Shown here piece by piece: positions 1 to 11,877 of a stretch of 64,000 bases of DNA. Source of the DNA: Timema cristinae (taxonomy: Eukaryota; Arthropoda; Insecta; Phasmatodea; Timematidae); the NCBI GenBank assembly GCA_039000515.1, contig JBCFYV010000012.1, forward strand, positions 121,232,605 through 121,296,604, read 5' to 3'. The notes beneath the pieces are model-generated. The model ran no database searches. It was not told the origin of the DNA and saw only the letters and a list, made by a program, of their open reading frames with translations. The position numbers and the translations under genes were made by a program. Every line of letters starts with the position of its first letter. Within the stretch, counting starts at the first letter, position 1.

Positions 1-565
1 TGTCTAGCACCTGGGACCTCCTGACTCTAGTGTAGTGTGGACCTTGTCTAGCACCTGGGACCTCCTGACTCTAGTGTAGTGTGGACCTTGTCTAGCACCT
101 GGGACCTCCTGACTCTAGTGTAGTGTGGACCTTGTCTAGCACCTGGGACCTCCTGACTCTAGTGTAGTGTGGACCTTGTCTAGCACCTGGGACCTCCTGA
201 CTCTAGTGTAGTGTGGACCTTGTCTAGCACCTGGGACCTCCTGACTCTAGTGTAGTGTGGACCTTGTCTAGCACCTGGGACCTCCTGATTCTAGTGTATT
301 ATGGACCTTGTCTAGTGTCTGGGATCTCCTGATTCTAGTGTAGTGTGGACCTTGTCTAGCACCTGGGACCTCCTGATTCTAGTGTAGTGTGGACCTAGTC
401 TAGTACCTGGGACCTCCTGATTCTAGTGTAGTGTGGAACTTGTCTAGCACCTGGGACCTCCTGACTCTAGTGTAGTGAGGACCTTGTCTAGCACCTGGGA
501 CCTCCTGACTCTAGTGTAGTGTGGACCTAGTCTAGTACCTGGGACCTCCTGATTCTAGTGTAGTA
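1..565. repeat. 44-bp minisatellite array, cut by window start
   Basis: About 12.8 tandem copies of a 44-bp unit beginning TGTCTAGCACCTGGGACCTC. The first six units are almost identical; units after position 285 carry scattered substitutions (gattctag for gactctag, tagtctagtac for tgtctagcac). Homogeneity is therefore higher at the window edge, so the array probably continues to the left. No coding or transposon signature is visible in the unit. Confidence 0.97.
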
Positions 566-1420
566 TAACAAACTTTTTTTTTTGAGGGAATATAATGTAA
601 TATTTATTAAAGTCACTATAAGGCAGCCCGTGAAAATAAATAAATACTAAACCAGTGAAAAGATTCGATATTACAAATTTGTTTTTTTATTCTAACCAAG
701 ATTCGTATTCTTTCTCGAACGTCATATATTAAAAATTTGAATCGGATTCTAAATTTCGAACTAAAGTATATTCCAGATTCTGTTTTGATTGGATTTAATT
801 CTAAATTTGACATTTAAGAGTCAAACTTTAGAATAATTGAACTTTTTCATAGTAATTAACATGGATCCGTTATTAAAATACAATAAAATAAGCCTATTTC
901 ATGATATCGTCTCAGGTAGGTGGATGTTAAGGCGGCCGCCTCAGTCGGCAGGTCACACATGGCTTAGAAATACAATGGTCTGTGTCGTTTTATGGAACTA
1001 CTTTTATATCTCACCAAACCTTATACTCCCTTTCGCCCTCACCTACAACCATATTTGTCATGCCAATAATAAAGAGGGGAAAGAACACTATATTTTCTTT
1101 TTATTCTCAAGGTAAGAAGAAAGCTCACTGATAGTTCTCAAATATCTTAACATTTTTCTTTTGTGAGCCTATCAAAAAATGATTTTATTTGCCATAGGAA
1201 GGCTAAATCTAGAGCCCTTTTCCATCGAGCCTAATTTTAGAGCTCAGCAAATATGATTAAAAAGTCGTTAAAAATGAGCTAATGTCACATTTTCATACAT
1301 TTTTTCTGTTATTAAATCTCATAACATAAGGTTGTTAATTAAAATGAGCCCTGTTAGAATCTTTCGACTTTATTTTGGCGTGAACCTTATTTTGAAATAA
1401 CGCATCGTAGAATTAAACTA
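566..1420. other. AT-rich sequence, no gene recognised
   Basis: AT-rich sequence starting with a T-run after the array. Short open frames on both strands (a 92-codon one at 837-1115) have no recognisable domain, no repeated codon pattern and no convincing splice context. I see nothing functional here. Confidence 0.5.
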
Positions 1421-1753
1421 GCTTTGCCTTGTGGGCCACGCCCCAAACCCCATGAGTTTTCTTTGCGAAGGATGTGAACTAATGTAATTCCAGAGCAGTT
1501 TTTTGATAGGTCTTACCATTTAGTACCCAAGAGACCTTCAAAGAAAGGTCCGCACCGACTTTAAAGTTTCTCCACCATTTAAAAAAAAAAAATCGGGGGT
1601 TGAATTAAAAAAATTTTTTGTATCTTTTGGAATTTTACCGTTGGTTACAGTCTATAAGCTACAAGTTAGCCAAATTTCAAGTTTCTAGCTCCTCTGGAAG
1701 TGGGTAATCATTAATGTCAGTGAGTGAGTCAGCCATGTGGCTTTATAGTAGTC
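1421..1753 (+). repeat. Dispersed repeat R1, copy 1
   Basis: About 320 bp that matches, in reverse complement, the segment at 60783-61100. Shared landmarks are a TTTTCTTTGCGAAGG-type block, GGTCTTACCATTTAG/CTAAACGTAAGAACT, AAGTCGGTCCGGACC (inverted) and GTGAGTGAGTCAGCC. The right end is interrupted by a SINE at 1754. Class is unknown: no TIR, poly-A or coding sequence is visible. It could be a non-autonomous Helitron or part of a LINE 3' region, but neither is shown. Confidence 0.75.
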
Positions 1754-2074
1754 GGTGACCTGGTGGTCTAGGGTAAGGTGTCAGACTTCTATGCTGGCGG
1801 CTGGGGTTCAATCCTCGGTCCCGGCAAAGATTTATCTGATTACCAAACCCTTCCTTCACCTCTGACAAGACATCTTGTGAATGTGGGGAATGCCAGGCCT
1901 CCACCGTGGTTCGGATTCCTCGTTAAACTGTAGGTCCTCCATTTCATCTCACAATCACCTACCATTACACATTAGCGTAAGTGCGTATAACCAGAATGGG
2001 TAGTAAGACGCGGTGCTAATAATAATATAATAATAATAATAATAATAATAATTTATAATAATAATGATAATAAT
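1754..2074 (+). mobile_element. SINE family A with 11-bp target duplication
   Basis: tRNA-derived short retrotransposon. The head starts GGTGACCTGGTGGTCTAGGG (A-box region) and has a B-box-like GGGTTCAATCC, then a family body (TTTATCTGATTACCAAACCC) and a 3' end GCGTATAACC...GGTAGTAAGACGCGGTGCTAA with an (AAT)n tail. It is flanked by the direct repeat TTATAGTAGTC at 1743-1753 and 2075-2085, which marks a retrotransposition event into repeat R1. Expression would be by RNA polymerase III from the internal boxes; mobilisation needs a partner LINE. Confidence 0.93.
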
Positions 2075-2198
2075 TTATAGTAGTCGTAAAATTAAATATT
2101 TCGTCAGAACTGAAAGTCTGCGCGGTAATTTCTCGTTTACCGAAGCGGCCCCGTTAATGATTAACTTGTTTGAATTTGCAAATTTCTTAATTTTTTTT

Positions 2199-2440
2199 AG
2201 CACCGCGTCTAACTACCTGTTCGTGTTATTCGTTTATGTACTAATTACGCAAATGTTTTAGGGATTTGGAAGGCTATATTCATAATAAGTGTGCTCGTAT
2301 TTTCATGGAGGGAAAATGTAAAACCATTTAGAAAAATCACCCTCAGTGCACCCGACTAAGATTCGAACCTCACTCTCCCGTCATCGGCAATCCATTCCAC
2401 TGCGAGAGTAGCGCCTTATAACATGCGGCCCTGAAGCGGG
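2199..2440 (-). mobile_element. SINE family B
   Basis: Reverse-strand copy of the second tRNA-derived SINE family. On the minus strand it begins at the CGCTTCAGGGCCGCATG head and has a long variable-arm-like segment (CCGATGACGGGAGA), a B-box GGTTCGAATCTTAG, and the shared 3' end that appears here as AGCACCGCGTCTAACTACC. The long variable arm suggests a class II (Leu/Ser-like) tRNA ancestor. Moderately diverged. Confidence 0.88.
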
Positions 2441-2465
2441 TTCCATAATATTAATACTCAATTAC

Positions 2466-2645
2466 CTACTTCGGTGGCCGCATGGTATAAGGTGCTACTC
2501 TCGCATAAGACTAGATTGCCGATGACCGGGAGATCGAAGCTCGAATATCACTAGGTTGTACTGAGGGTGGTTTTTCACTCTCTCTCGCCACGTAAATGCG
2601 GGTACACTTCCTATAAATTTAATCATTCTAATTTCTAATAGTTTA
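2466..2645 (+). mobile_element. SINE family B, 3'-truncated
   Basis: Head CTTCGGTGGCCGCATGGT followed by the class II tRNA-like arm, B-box-like region and the body ending CGGGTACACTTCCTATAAAT. The terminal GTATAACCCGAACGGG tail is missing. It lies 26 bp from an oppositely oriented family B copy, so the two form an inverted pair. Confidence 0.85.
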
Positions 2646-3195
2646 AGTTGGATCAAACATTTCAAAATTTATTTTTAAAATTTCAGAGTTTCAATTCGGA
2701 AGGTTCTGACCGCACGTTATGAACGCCAAGCCGGTCTTATCATGTTGTCGCATCGCAATTTCCGCCATCATTTCTACTCGGGGATATCTCCCCCCCCCCC
2801 TTGTTCTTTTGTTACTTAAGGGGAAATTGTATTCCCCACCCCACCCATTTTTTTTTATCGCTAGCAATTTATTTACTAATCCTCTTCTCGAGACTTAACT
2901 TTTAATTAAGATCAAGATTTAGGTCCTGTCGAGTAAAAAATGGACTTGTGCAGGTTCTTCGCAACTGGAATAAGGTTCAGGCTTACTGCCGACCTGTCGG
3001 ATGTGGTTACTTATCTCTCTATAAACAACTTGTACAAAAACAACTGAACAGCGTATTCATTTGTAGGGAAGTGGTAAATATAATTGTTCAGCTGGTAAAT
3101 TACCCAGTGTTGGTCTCATTACAGTAAACAACTACATTAGTTTTTTTTTTTCTGATACAATGAAGCAGAGGAGGTTTTAATTTAAAATAGGATTC
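2646..3195. other. AT-rich sequence with C-run, no gene recognised
   Basis: Contains a homopolymeric C-run at about 2791-2800 and a poly-T stretch near 3140. No splice-flanked open frame, RNA gene or repeat family was recognised. Confidence 0.45.
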
Positions 3196-3513
3196 GGTGA
3201 CCTGGCGGTCTAGGGGTAAGGTGTCAGACTTCTGTGTTGGTGGTCCGGGGTTCAATCCTCGCGGTCCCGGCACAGATTTATCTGATTACCAAACCCTTCT
3301 TCACCTCTGACAAACGTGTATATCCACTTGTGAATGTGTGGAATGCCAGGCCTCCACCGTGGTTCGGATCCCACGTTAAACTGTAGGTCCTCCATTTCAT
3401 CTCACAATCACACTACCATTACACATTAGCGTAAGAGCGTATAACCCGAACGGGTAGTAAGACGTGGTGCATAATAATAATAATAATAATAATAATATAA
3501 TAATAATAATAAA
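3196..3513 (+). mobile_element. SINE family A
   Basis: Full-length copy: tRNA-like head GGTGACCTGGCGGTCTAGGG, B-box GGGGTTCAATCCTCG, body with ACCAAACCCTTCTTCACC, and 3' end GTAGTAAGACGTGGTGC followed by an (AAT)n tail. No clean target duplication found, probably because the tail merges with AT-rich flank. Confidence 0.93.
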
Positions 3514-5056
3514 ATATTATTTGAAGGACAAATGTGCGACTTTTAAGTAAATGTACGACTAATATTACTCAACACGAACATAAATGTTTATATTTTGTTA
3601 CCTTAAAAAGAAAGTATCATCTTAGAAAAGGGTTAGGAGGGAGGAGAGGGTAGGAATACAAATCGATATTTGTTTCTGAAAATTTAGATTCCTAATTTTA
3701 GTTTAATGTCTTTTATCTATGAATAATAAAGATCACCCGGGATGTATCCAGTGCAGGGGTTGTAATTTTAAGACCGGGCTACATCTTGTAACTCCATAGA
3801 TATCAGGTGATGAACTTTGGAGTTCCTACCGCCATATATTAATTAAGTACGAAGAATTTGTTTTCGCCATTATTTTAAATAATTGAATCGACAATTTGTT
3901 AAAAAGAACCAAGTCCGCCTCTTAATCACTTGGCGACATAAACAAACTCCAAATCTTAATATTTGAAGATTCTCATTCACTGCAATTTAATCTGAAATTC
4001 AAATCTAAAAGTTGAAACACAATTCTTTATTTAACTTGAATTTTTTATATGCACAGATCCATTATTTAGTTTGGCTATATAAACTTGCGAATCTCGTAAT
4101 GTTTCAAATCTAGTAATTAATTGGACACAATTTATTGACCTTATTATTTTATTAGACCTAATTAAAATATATATTTTTTATCGGATCCAATTAAAATAAT
4201 ATATATGTTTATAAATTATCCTAGTAGACTATTAAATTTGAATTCAAGCTAGGACATTTAAACAATATTTTATTCGAAATATATTCATATCAAAATATTT
4301 GATTCAAGTTTTCCGTCCGTCTTATCTAATCTGGTAAACCAGTGACAGAAGGTCAGGGTTAGAATCCCGGTCGGATGCACTAAAGGTGTTATTTTCCTCG
4401 AGTATTCCCGATTCACCTCAACATGGATACGCTCTTTGTCTAAATCCTGACTTCCTCATCCTTACTCCATCAACGCAATTAAATGCGAAAAGCCTGAACC
4501 TTTCCTCTAGTATTAGATATAAGATTATCCTCCCTCGGGACGACCCCGCTCAGCAGTAACGGAGGGGTAGTAATTGACCCGAGAGGGCAGTGACCCGTCA
4601 TTACTGCCCGGCTCGACTCTGTGACATGTCATCAATAATCAGTCTGGCTATGTAACGGGTGGTTTACAGGAGACCGCGTCATTGGTTTTATAGCGGGGTT
4701 ATTCTGCTCCAAGTCTCAAACCGGCATTATTGGGTTGTTGAGCTTTGATCCGGGGGGTGTAAGGGGGAGGGGATTGTTTAATTTTAGCACATCTCCTTTT
4801 ACTAGACCAAACGTTAGAACGTCTGGCTAATATCAGGGAGGGAGCGTATAGACCCAGAGAACACACTGACAAATGGACTTAAGTCAATACGGTTGATTGA
4901 AATCTAATAATTAGTTCTGTATCTCACCGCTAGAAAGCACTGGTACGATGGAGTCGGAGGGTAAAAAAAGAGCAAAGGAGAATATATTAGGGTAGATTGA
5001 GTAGATTGTTGGACAATATTGAGCTGGGAGTATATTCTTTATATATTTAAGTTTGT
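3514..5056. other. AT-rich intergenic or intronic sequence with a degenerate SINE B
   Basis: Mostly AT-rich. At about 4320-4530 lies a decayed family B SINE (B-box-like GGGTTAGAATCCCGGTCGGA). At 4911-4940 is a copy of the recurrent motif TTAGTTCTGTATCTCACCGC + TAGAA, which also occurs near 24286, 38504 and 52370. No gene recognised. Confidence 0.5.
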
Positions 5057-5300
5057 ACCCGCTTCGGTGGCCGCATGGTCTAAGGTGCTACTCTCGCGGT
5101 AGACTAGACTGCCGATAACGGTGAGATCGAGGTTAGAATATAGGTCGGGCGTACTGAGGGGGGGTGGTTCAAAATATTTTCCCCACTCTCCCTTTACGCA
5201 AATTCGGGTACACTTTCTACAAATAAAACCTCCCTAATCCCTAAAACCATTAGTGTAATTAGTACATAAGCGTATAACCCAAACGGATAGTAAGCCACGG

Positions 5301-5302
<2 letters not shown>
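5057..5302 (+). mobile_element. SINE family B, near full length
   Basis: Head CCGCTTCGGTGGCCGCATGG, class II tRNA-like arm, body CGGGTACACTTTCTACAAAT and tail GCGTATAACCCAAACGGATA. It runs directly into a (TA)n tract rather than the usual (AAT)n tail, suggesting tail replacement by microsatellite growth. Confidence 0.92.

Positions 5303-5348
<46 letters not shown>
5303..5348. repeat. (TA)n microsatellite
   Basis: About 23 uninterrupted TA dinucleotides immediately 3' of a SINE tail. Confidence 0.97.
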
Positions 5349-5351
<3 letters not shown>

Positions 5352-5599
5352 ATTGTAAAATGATTCTCCACCCGCAACGTTTGTAAATTGTTTGTAAATT
5401 ACAAAATTAGTTGAAGTCATTTTTAACTTGACAAACGCTTTTACGTTTGTTTTATGAGATTGAGATGGCTCATAAACAACACAAAGAAACATCAAGTGTG
5501 ATGGTTTTACATCTAACGTCATCATATATCTTCAAAAATAATGTACTCTGGGCACTCTTAGAATATTACTGACGGGAATATTTAATTAAAATTTAATAA

Positions 5600-8500
5600 A
5601 AACAATCATTAACTAGTAGCTCTGTAAACAGTAGACCTCCCTCAATGTTATTATCGTTACTACAGTCTTACTAGTAGTTCTGTGAACAGTAGACCTCCCT
5701 CCATGTTATTATCGTTACTATAGTCTTACTAGTAGTTCTGTGAACAGTAGACCTCCCTCCATGTTATTATCGTTACTACAGTCTTACTAGTAGTTCTGTG
5801 AACAGTAGACCTCCCTCCATGTTATTATCGTTACTACAGTCTTACTAGTAGTTCTGTGAACAGTAGACCTCCCTCCATGTTATTATCGTTACTACAGTCT
5901 TAACTTGTAGTTCTGTAAACAGTAGACCTCCCTCCATGTTATTATCGTTACTACAGTCTTACTAGTAGTTCTGTGAACAGTAGATCTCCCTCCATGTTAT
6001 TATCGTTACTACAGTCTTACTAGTAGTTCTGTGAACAGTAGATCTCCCTCCATGTTATTATCGTTACTACAGTCTTACTAGTAGTTCTGTGAACAGTAGA
6101 CCTCCCTCCATGTTATTATCGTTATTACAGTTTTACTAGTAGTTCTGTGAACAGTAGACCTCCCTCCATGTTATTATCGTTACTACAGTCTTACTAGTAG
6201 TTCTGTGAACAGTAGATCCCCTCCATGTTATTATCGTTACTACAGTCTTACTAGTAGTTCTGTGAACAGTAGACCTCCCTCCATGTTATTATCGTTATTA
6301 CAGTTTTACTAGTAGTTCTGTGAACAGTAGACCTCACTCCATGTTATTATCTTACTACAGTCTTACTAGTAGTTCTGTGAACAGTAGACCTCTCTCCTGT
6401 TATTATCGTTACTACAGTCTTACTAGTAGTTCTGTGAACAGTAGACCTCCCTCCATGTTATTATCGTTACTACAGTCTTACTAGTAGTTCTGTGAACAGT
6501 AGACCTCCCTCCATGTTATTATCGTTACTACAGTCTTACTAGTAGTTCTGTGAACAGTAGACCTCCCTCCATGTTATTATCGTTACTACAGTCTTACTAG
6601 TAGTTCTGTGAACAGTAGACCTCCCTCCATGTTATTATCGTTACTACAGTCTTACTAGTAGTTCTGTGAACAGTAGACCTCCCTGCATGTTATTATAGTT
6701 ACTACAGTCTTACTAGTAGTTCTGTGAACGGTAGATCTCTCTCCATGTTATTATCGTTACTACAGTCTTACTAGTAGTTCTGTGAACAGTAGACCTCCCT
6801 GCATGTTATTATCGTTACTACAGTCTTACTAGTAGTTCTGTGAACAGTAGACCTCCCTCCATGTTATTATCGTTACTACAGTCTTACTAGTAGTTCTGTG
6901 AACAGTAGACCTCCCTGCATGTTATTATCGTTACTACAGTCTTACTAGTAGTTCTGTGAACAGTAGACCTCCCTCCATGTTATTATCGTTACTACAGTCT
7001 TACTAGTAGTTCTGTGAACAGTAGACCTCCCTCCATGTTATTATCGTTATATAGTCTTACTAGTAGTTCTCTGAACAGTAGAACTCCCTCCATGTTATTA
7101 TCATTACTACAGTCTTACTAGTAGTTCTGTGAACAGTAGATCTCCCTCAATGTTATTATCGTTACTACAGTCTTACTAGTAGTTCTGTGAACAGTAGACC
7201 TCCCTGCATGTTATTATCGTTACTACAGTCTTACTAGTAGTTCTGTGAACAGTAGACCTCCCTCCATGTTATTATCGTTACTACAGTCTTACTAGTAGTT
7301 CTGTGAACAGTAGAACTCCCTCCATGTTATTATCATTACTACAGTCTTACTAGTAGTTCTGTGAACAGTAGATCTCCTCAATGTTATTATCGTTACTACA
7401 GTCTTACTAGTAGTTCTGTGAACAGTAGACCTCCCTGCATGTTATTATCGTTACTACAGTCTTACTAGTAGTTCTGTGAACAGTAGACCTCCCTCCATGT
7501 TATTATCGTTACTACAGTCTTACTAGTAGTTCTGTGAACAGTAGATCTCCCTCAATGTTATTATCGTTACTACAGTCTTACTAGTAGTTCTGTGAACAGT
7601 AGACCTCTCTCCATGTTATTATCGTTACTATAGTCTTACTAGTAGTTCTGTGAACGGTAGATCTCCCTCCATGTTATTATCATTACTACAGTCTTACTAG
7701 TAGTTCTGTGAACGGTAGATCTCTCTCCATGTTATTATCGTTACTACAGTCTTACTAGTAGTTCTGTGAACAGTAGACCTCCCTCCATGTTATTATCGTT
7801 ACTACAGTCTTAATAGTAGTTCTGTGTGAACAGTAGATCTCCCTCAATGTTATTATCGTTACTATAGTCTTACTAGTAGTTCTGTGAACGGTAGATCTCC
7901 CTCCATGTTATTATCATTACTACAGTCTTACTAGTAGTTCTGTGAACGGTAGATCTCTCTCCATGTTATTATCGTTACTACAGTCTTACTAGTAGTTCTG
8001 TGAACAGTAGACCTCCTCCATGTTATTATCGTTACTACAGTCTTAATAGTAGTTCTGTGAACAGTAGACCTACCTCCATGTTATTATCGTTACTACAGTC
8101 TTACTAGTAGTTCTGTGAACGGTAGACCTCCCTCCGTGTTATTATCATTACTACAGTCTTACTAGTAGTTCTGTGAACAGTAGACCTCCCTTTATGTTAT
8201 TATCATTACTACAGTCTTACTAGTAGTTCTGTGAACAGTAGACCTCCCTCCATGTTATTATCATTACTACAGTCTTACTAGTAGTTCTGTGAACGGTAGA
8301 TCTCTCTCCATGTTATTATCGTTACTACAATCTTACTAGTAGTTCTGTGAACAGTAGATCTCCCTCCATGTTATTATCGTTACTACAGTCTTACTAGTAG
8401 TTCTGTGAACAGTAGACCTCCCTCCATGTTATTATCGTTACTACAGTCTTACTAGTAGTTCTGTGAACAGTAGACCTCCCTCCATGTTATTATCGTTACT

Positions 8501-9836
8501 ACAGTCTTACTAGTAGTTCTGTGAACAATAGACCTCCCTCCATGTTATTATCGTTACTACAGTCTTACTAGTAGTTCTGTGAACAGTAGACCTCCCTCCA
8601 TGTTATTATCGTTACTACAGTCTTACTAGTAGTTCTGTGAACAGTAGACCTCCCTCCATGTTATTATCGTTACTACAGTCTTACTAGTAGTCTCTGTGAA
8701 CAGTAGACCTCCCTCATGTTATTATCATTACTACAGTCTTACTTGTAGTTCTGTGAACATAGACCTCCCTCATGTTATTATCGTTACTACAGTCTTACTA
8801 GTAGTTCTGTGAACAGTAGACCTCCTCCATGTTATTATCGTTATTACAGTCTTACTAGTAGTTCTGTGAACATAGACCTCCCTCCATGTTATTATCGTTA
8901 CTACAGTCTTACTAGTAGTTCTGTGAACAATAGACCTCCCTCATGTTATTATCGTTACTACAGTCTTACTAGTAGTTCTGTGAACAGTAGACCTCCCTCC
9001 ATGTTATTATCGTTATTACAGTCTTACTAGTAGTTCTGTGAACATAGACCTCCTCCATGTTATTATCGTTACTACAGTCTTACTAGTAGTTCTGTGAACA
9101 ATAGACCTCCTTCCATGTTATTATCATTACTACAGTCTTACTAGTAGTTCTGTGAAAAATAGACCTCCCTTCATGTTATTATCATTACTACAGTCTTACT
9201 AGTAGTTCTGTGAACAGTAGACCTCCTCCATGTTATTATCGTTACTACAGTCTTACTAGTAGTTCTGTGAACAGTAGACCTCCCTCCATGTTATTATCGT
9301 TACTACAGTCTTACTAGTAGTTCTGTGAACAGTAGACCTCCCTCCATGTTATTATCGTTACTACATTCTTACTAGTAGTTCTGTGAACGGTAGACCTCCC
9401 TCCATGTTATTATCGTTACTACAGTCTTACTAGTAGTTCTGTGAACAATAGACCTCCCTCCATGTTATTATCGTTACTACAGTCTTACTAGTAGTTCTGT
9501 GAACAATAGACCTCCCTCCATGTTATTATCATTACTACAGTCTTACTAGTAGTTCTGTGAACAATAGACCTCCCTTCCCATGTTATTATCATTACTACAG
9601 TCTTACTAGTAGTTCTGTGAACAGTAGACCTCCCTCCATGTTATTATCGTTACTACAGTCTTACTAGTAGTTCTGTGAACATAGACCTCCCTCATGTTAT
9701 TATCATTACTACAGTCTTACTAGTAGTTCTGTGAACATAGACCTCACTCCATGTTATTATCGTTACTACAGTCTTACTAGTAGTTCTGTGAACAGTAGAC
9801 TCCTCCATGTTATTATCGATACTACAGTCTTAACAT
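5600..9836. repeat. 58-bp minisatellite array, about 73 units
   Basis: Largest array in the window, about 4.2 kb. The unit is 58 bp and begins CTAGTAGTTCTGTGAACAGT, then AGACCTCCCTCCATG and TTATTATCGTTACTACAGTC. Variant classes (CCTGCATG, GGTAGATCTC, TAGAACTCCC, CTCAATG, ATCATTACT) recur in the same order at spacings of four units (for example 7081 and 7313, 232 bp apart), showing higher-order duplication. Many units at 8700-9830 have single-base deletions. Frames across it, such as one at 8809-9030, are by-products of periodicity. Confidence 0.98.
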
Positions 9837-9974
9837 TTCTCCTTGGATTTTAAGTTGATATTTTCCTTGGCGACCAAGTTATATAATATATATATATTAG
9901 TTATATATTATATATAAAACAAATGAATACTATATTCCTCTAAAGAATAACATTTGTTCACGTGTTGTTGTTTT

Positions 9975-10222
9975 TTACCACCGCGTCTTACTACCGGTTC
10001 AAGTTATACGAATATATGATAATTACATAAATGGGGTAGGGATGTGAAAGAAAGCATTTTAGAGGTAATCCACCAGCATTTGCGCGGAAAGAGAATTGAA
10101 AACCATTTAGGGAAATCCACTCTCAATAGATCCGATCGGGATTAGAACTCCGATCTTCCCGTCATCAGCATGCCATTCTAACACGAGAGTGACGCCTTAG
10201 GCCATTTGATCACTGAATCGGG
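9975..10222 (-). mobile_element. SINE family B
   Basis: Minus-strand copy with inverted tail CACCGCGTCTTACTACCGGT, body and tRNA-like head (GCCTTAGGCCATTTGATCAC region). Diverged, with tail-side changes. Confidence 0.85.
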
Positions 10223-11591
10223 TTTCACATGGTTTGAGACGTCAGTCACGTATTACTTCAATATTTAAAATGTGCTCTTGGTACTAGATTGATTGTGAAT
10301 AGGCCTAGTTGTAAATTAAAATCACTTGATATGGGCTATTAGATGAAAAACCTCTTCTGGGGCTGCCAGATAACCAGATTTTTTTTAAAAAAACATGTGC
10401 ATATACCGTTTGACCTGGGCTCAAAGAAAGTTTCTGTTAAATTTAATTAAAATTGGTCCACACATTTGATAGTTATCACGGTACAAATATCCAGATAGAT
10501 GAAATTCCAAATGATCAAGTTAAAACAGGACTAAGCTACTCTCGGTCAATATTTTTATAGATAATTTTATTTTAAATTTAAGTAGTTGAGGCAGCCCAAA
10601 TATTATAACCGGTCCACCGGGGTATATCCTGGTGGGTCCAGGCCACCCCCTGATATCTCCAAGTGTCCTGAAGATCATCGGTTGTTTTTGAGACCGAATA
10701 CCCGACCACCCCAGATACCAGTGGTGAACGCACAGGAGCCGTCATGCTCGAAAGGAAAGAACGGGACACTAACACTTCCTAACCCCTAACCTATCACTCG
10801 GTGTCGGTAACAGATCGCATGCGTCATGCCTTCTGCACACCGGTACTTCCTGTCAGAGTGCGCACGCGCGGATACATACAAATCACACCTCAATCATTAT
10901 GGTAGGACAGTTAACCCTGACGTCAATACGTATACCATATCCGTAGCTATGCATGGCTAGGTTTTATTTATGGACCTTGAATGGATATTTTATCTCATGC
11001 GATTTTGAGAGTTGAGGTTGCAACTAAACCGCTGCCCTAAAATGCCTTTAAGGATGTGAACTCAGATTTAATAATAATGTTGACAAGGCATCAAGGCCAA
11101 ATCATTCACTTTTAAATACAGTTTTATACTAACATACAGTATTACTTTGTACACTAAGTTAATTAGGAGAGCATCACTTTACATTAACCACTCATTCTTA
11201 TCACCATCACGTTTAATACGTTAATCTTCCTATTTTTTTCATTTATGTAGAGTACATTAATTTATAAGCATGGTTTTATATAAATATATAAGCTAATAAA
11301 TTTAATAATTAATAGGAATATTGTGTACGTCATTGTTTGATAGTTTAATTTGGTCATTCAGGTTATAATTTTACTCTTCTAGGTGTATTAATTTCAGTGA
11401 AACATAAATATATTTATGTTCTAGAGCCTTTGAGCCAAATTTTTGTTCTGGATACTTAAAATAAAAAATAAGAGATACTTCATAGCTCTCAACTAACAAA
11501 CAACTTGACTTTCTTTGAGAGTTATTTTTCTCACTTTATAAGAATACAATTTTTATTATTTTGATTTTGTTCTCTCTGACCTTTCATGCAG
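10223..11591. other. Sequence upstream of a candidate first exon
   Basis: AT-rich overall, with a GC-richer patch at about 10600-10890. Opposing 60-70 codon open frames at 10578-10789 show no recognisable domain. The patch holds an NRF1-type palindrome (listed separately) and an ETS-like ACTTCCTG at about 10845-10852. From about 11460 a pyrimidine-rich stretch leads into TTTCATGCAG, a plausible splice acceptor at 11582-11591. Confidence 0.4.
10859..10870. promoter_or_regulatory. NRF1-like site TGCGCACGCGCG
   Basis: Exact match to the NRF1 (insect ewg) consensus YGCGCAYGCGCR, next to an ETS-like ACTTCCTG, about 720 bp before the candidate first exon. It could mark a housekeeping-type promoter, but no initiator or transcript evidence is available and similar palindromes also occur inside transposons in this window. 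Confidence 0.35.
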
Positions 11592-11783
11592 GATCCAGTC
11601 ATGGCGTACGTATGTTTCTCAGTGGATATTTCACGGCATTGCTCCGCGGAGAGTGTTTTGATCAAACTACACGTAGCGTGCCACTCCTAAGCTCTCGACT
11701 GAGAGTAGAACCGTCGTGAAACAGTGAACGATGCGTGCGTGAGAGTCCCCTGGACCATAGATATGGCGGGGACAAAGAGGTGA

Positions 11784-11794
11784 CCGCCATCTTG
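11784..11794 (-). promoter_or_regulatory. YY1/Pho-like site CCGCCATCTTG
   Basis: The reverse complement CAAGATGGCGG matches the YY1/Pleiohomeotic core with its extended flank. In many animal genes this motif lies close to the transcription start or in the 5' UTR; here it is 46 bp before the candidate start codon. Confidence 0.45.
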
Positions 11795-11839
11795 AATCGA
11801 CCGCAAGCTTCACCCCGACTGCCGCCAGGAAGCACAAAC

Positions 11840-11877
11840 ATGGACTCCGAGGACGATGACCTTGACGAGTGTACACA
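11840..11877 (+). CDS. Candidate first coding exon of an unidentified gene
   Basis: ATG at 11840 lies in a strong context (CACAAACATGGAC) and opens an acidic N terminus, MDSEDDDLDECT, followed by two bases and a perfect splice donor GTGAGT at 11878. The surrounding 11592-11877 segment is clearly more GC-rich than its flanks, has a YY1-like site and could begin either at a transcription start or at the acceptor TTTCATGCAG ending at 11591. Upstream ATGs exist, including one at about 11605 opening a frame of roughly 29 codons. The exon would end in phase 2. No downstream exon can be assigned with confidence; one phase-compatible but weak candidate is at 24989-25124. I do not recognise the protein. 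A chance match is possible because only 12 codons are visible. Confidence 0.4.

Noticed and set aside
1..565. Telomeric or rDNA-associated repeat
   Set aside because: No TTAGG runs and no rRNA-like sequence; the 44-bp unit is an ordinary minisatellite.
5600..9836. CRISPR-like array
   Set aside because: The 58-bp unit repeats without unique spacers, in a eukaryotic context; it is a minisatellite. The same applies to all other arrays here.
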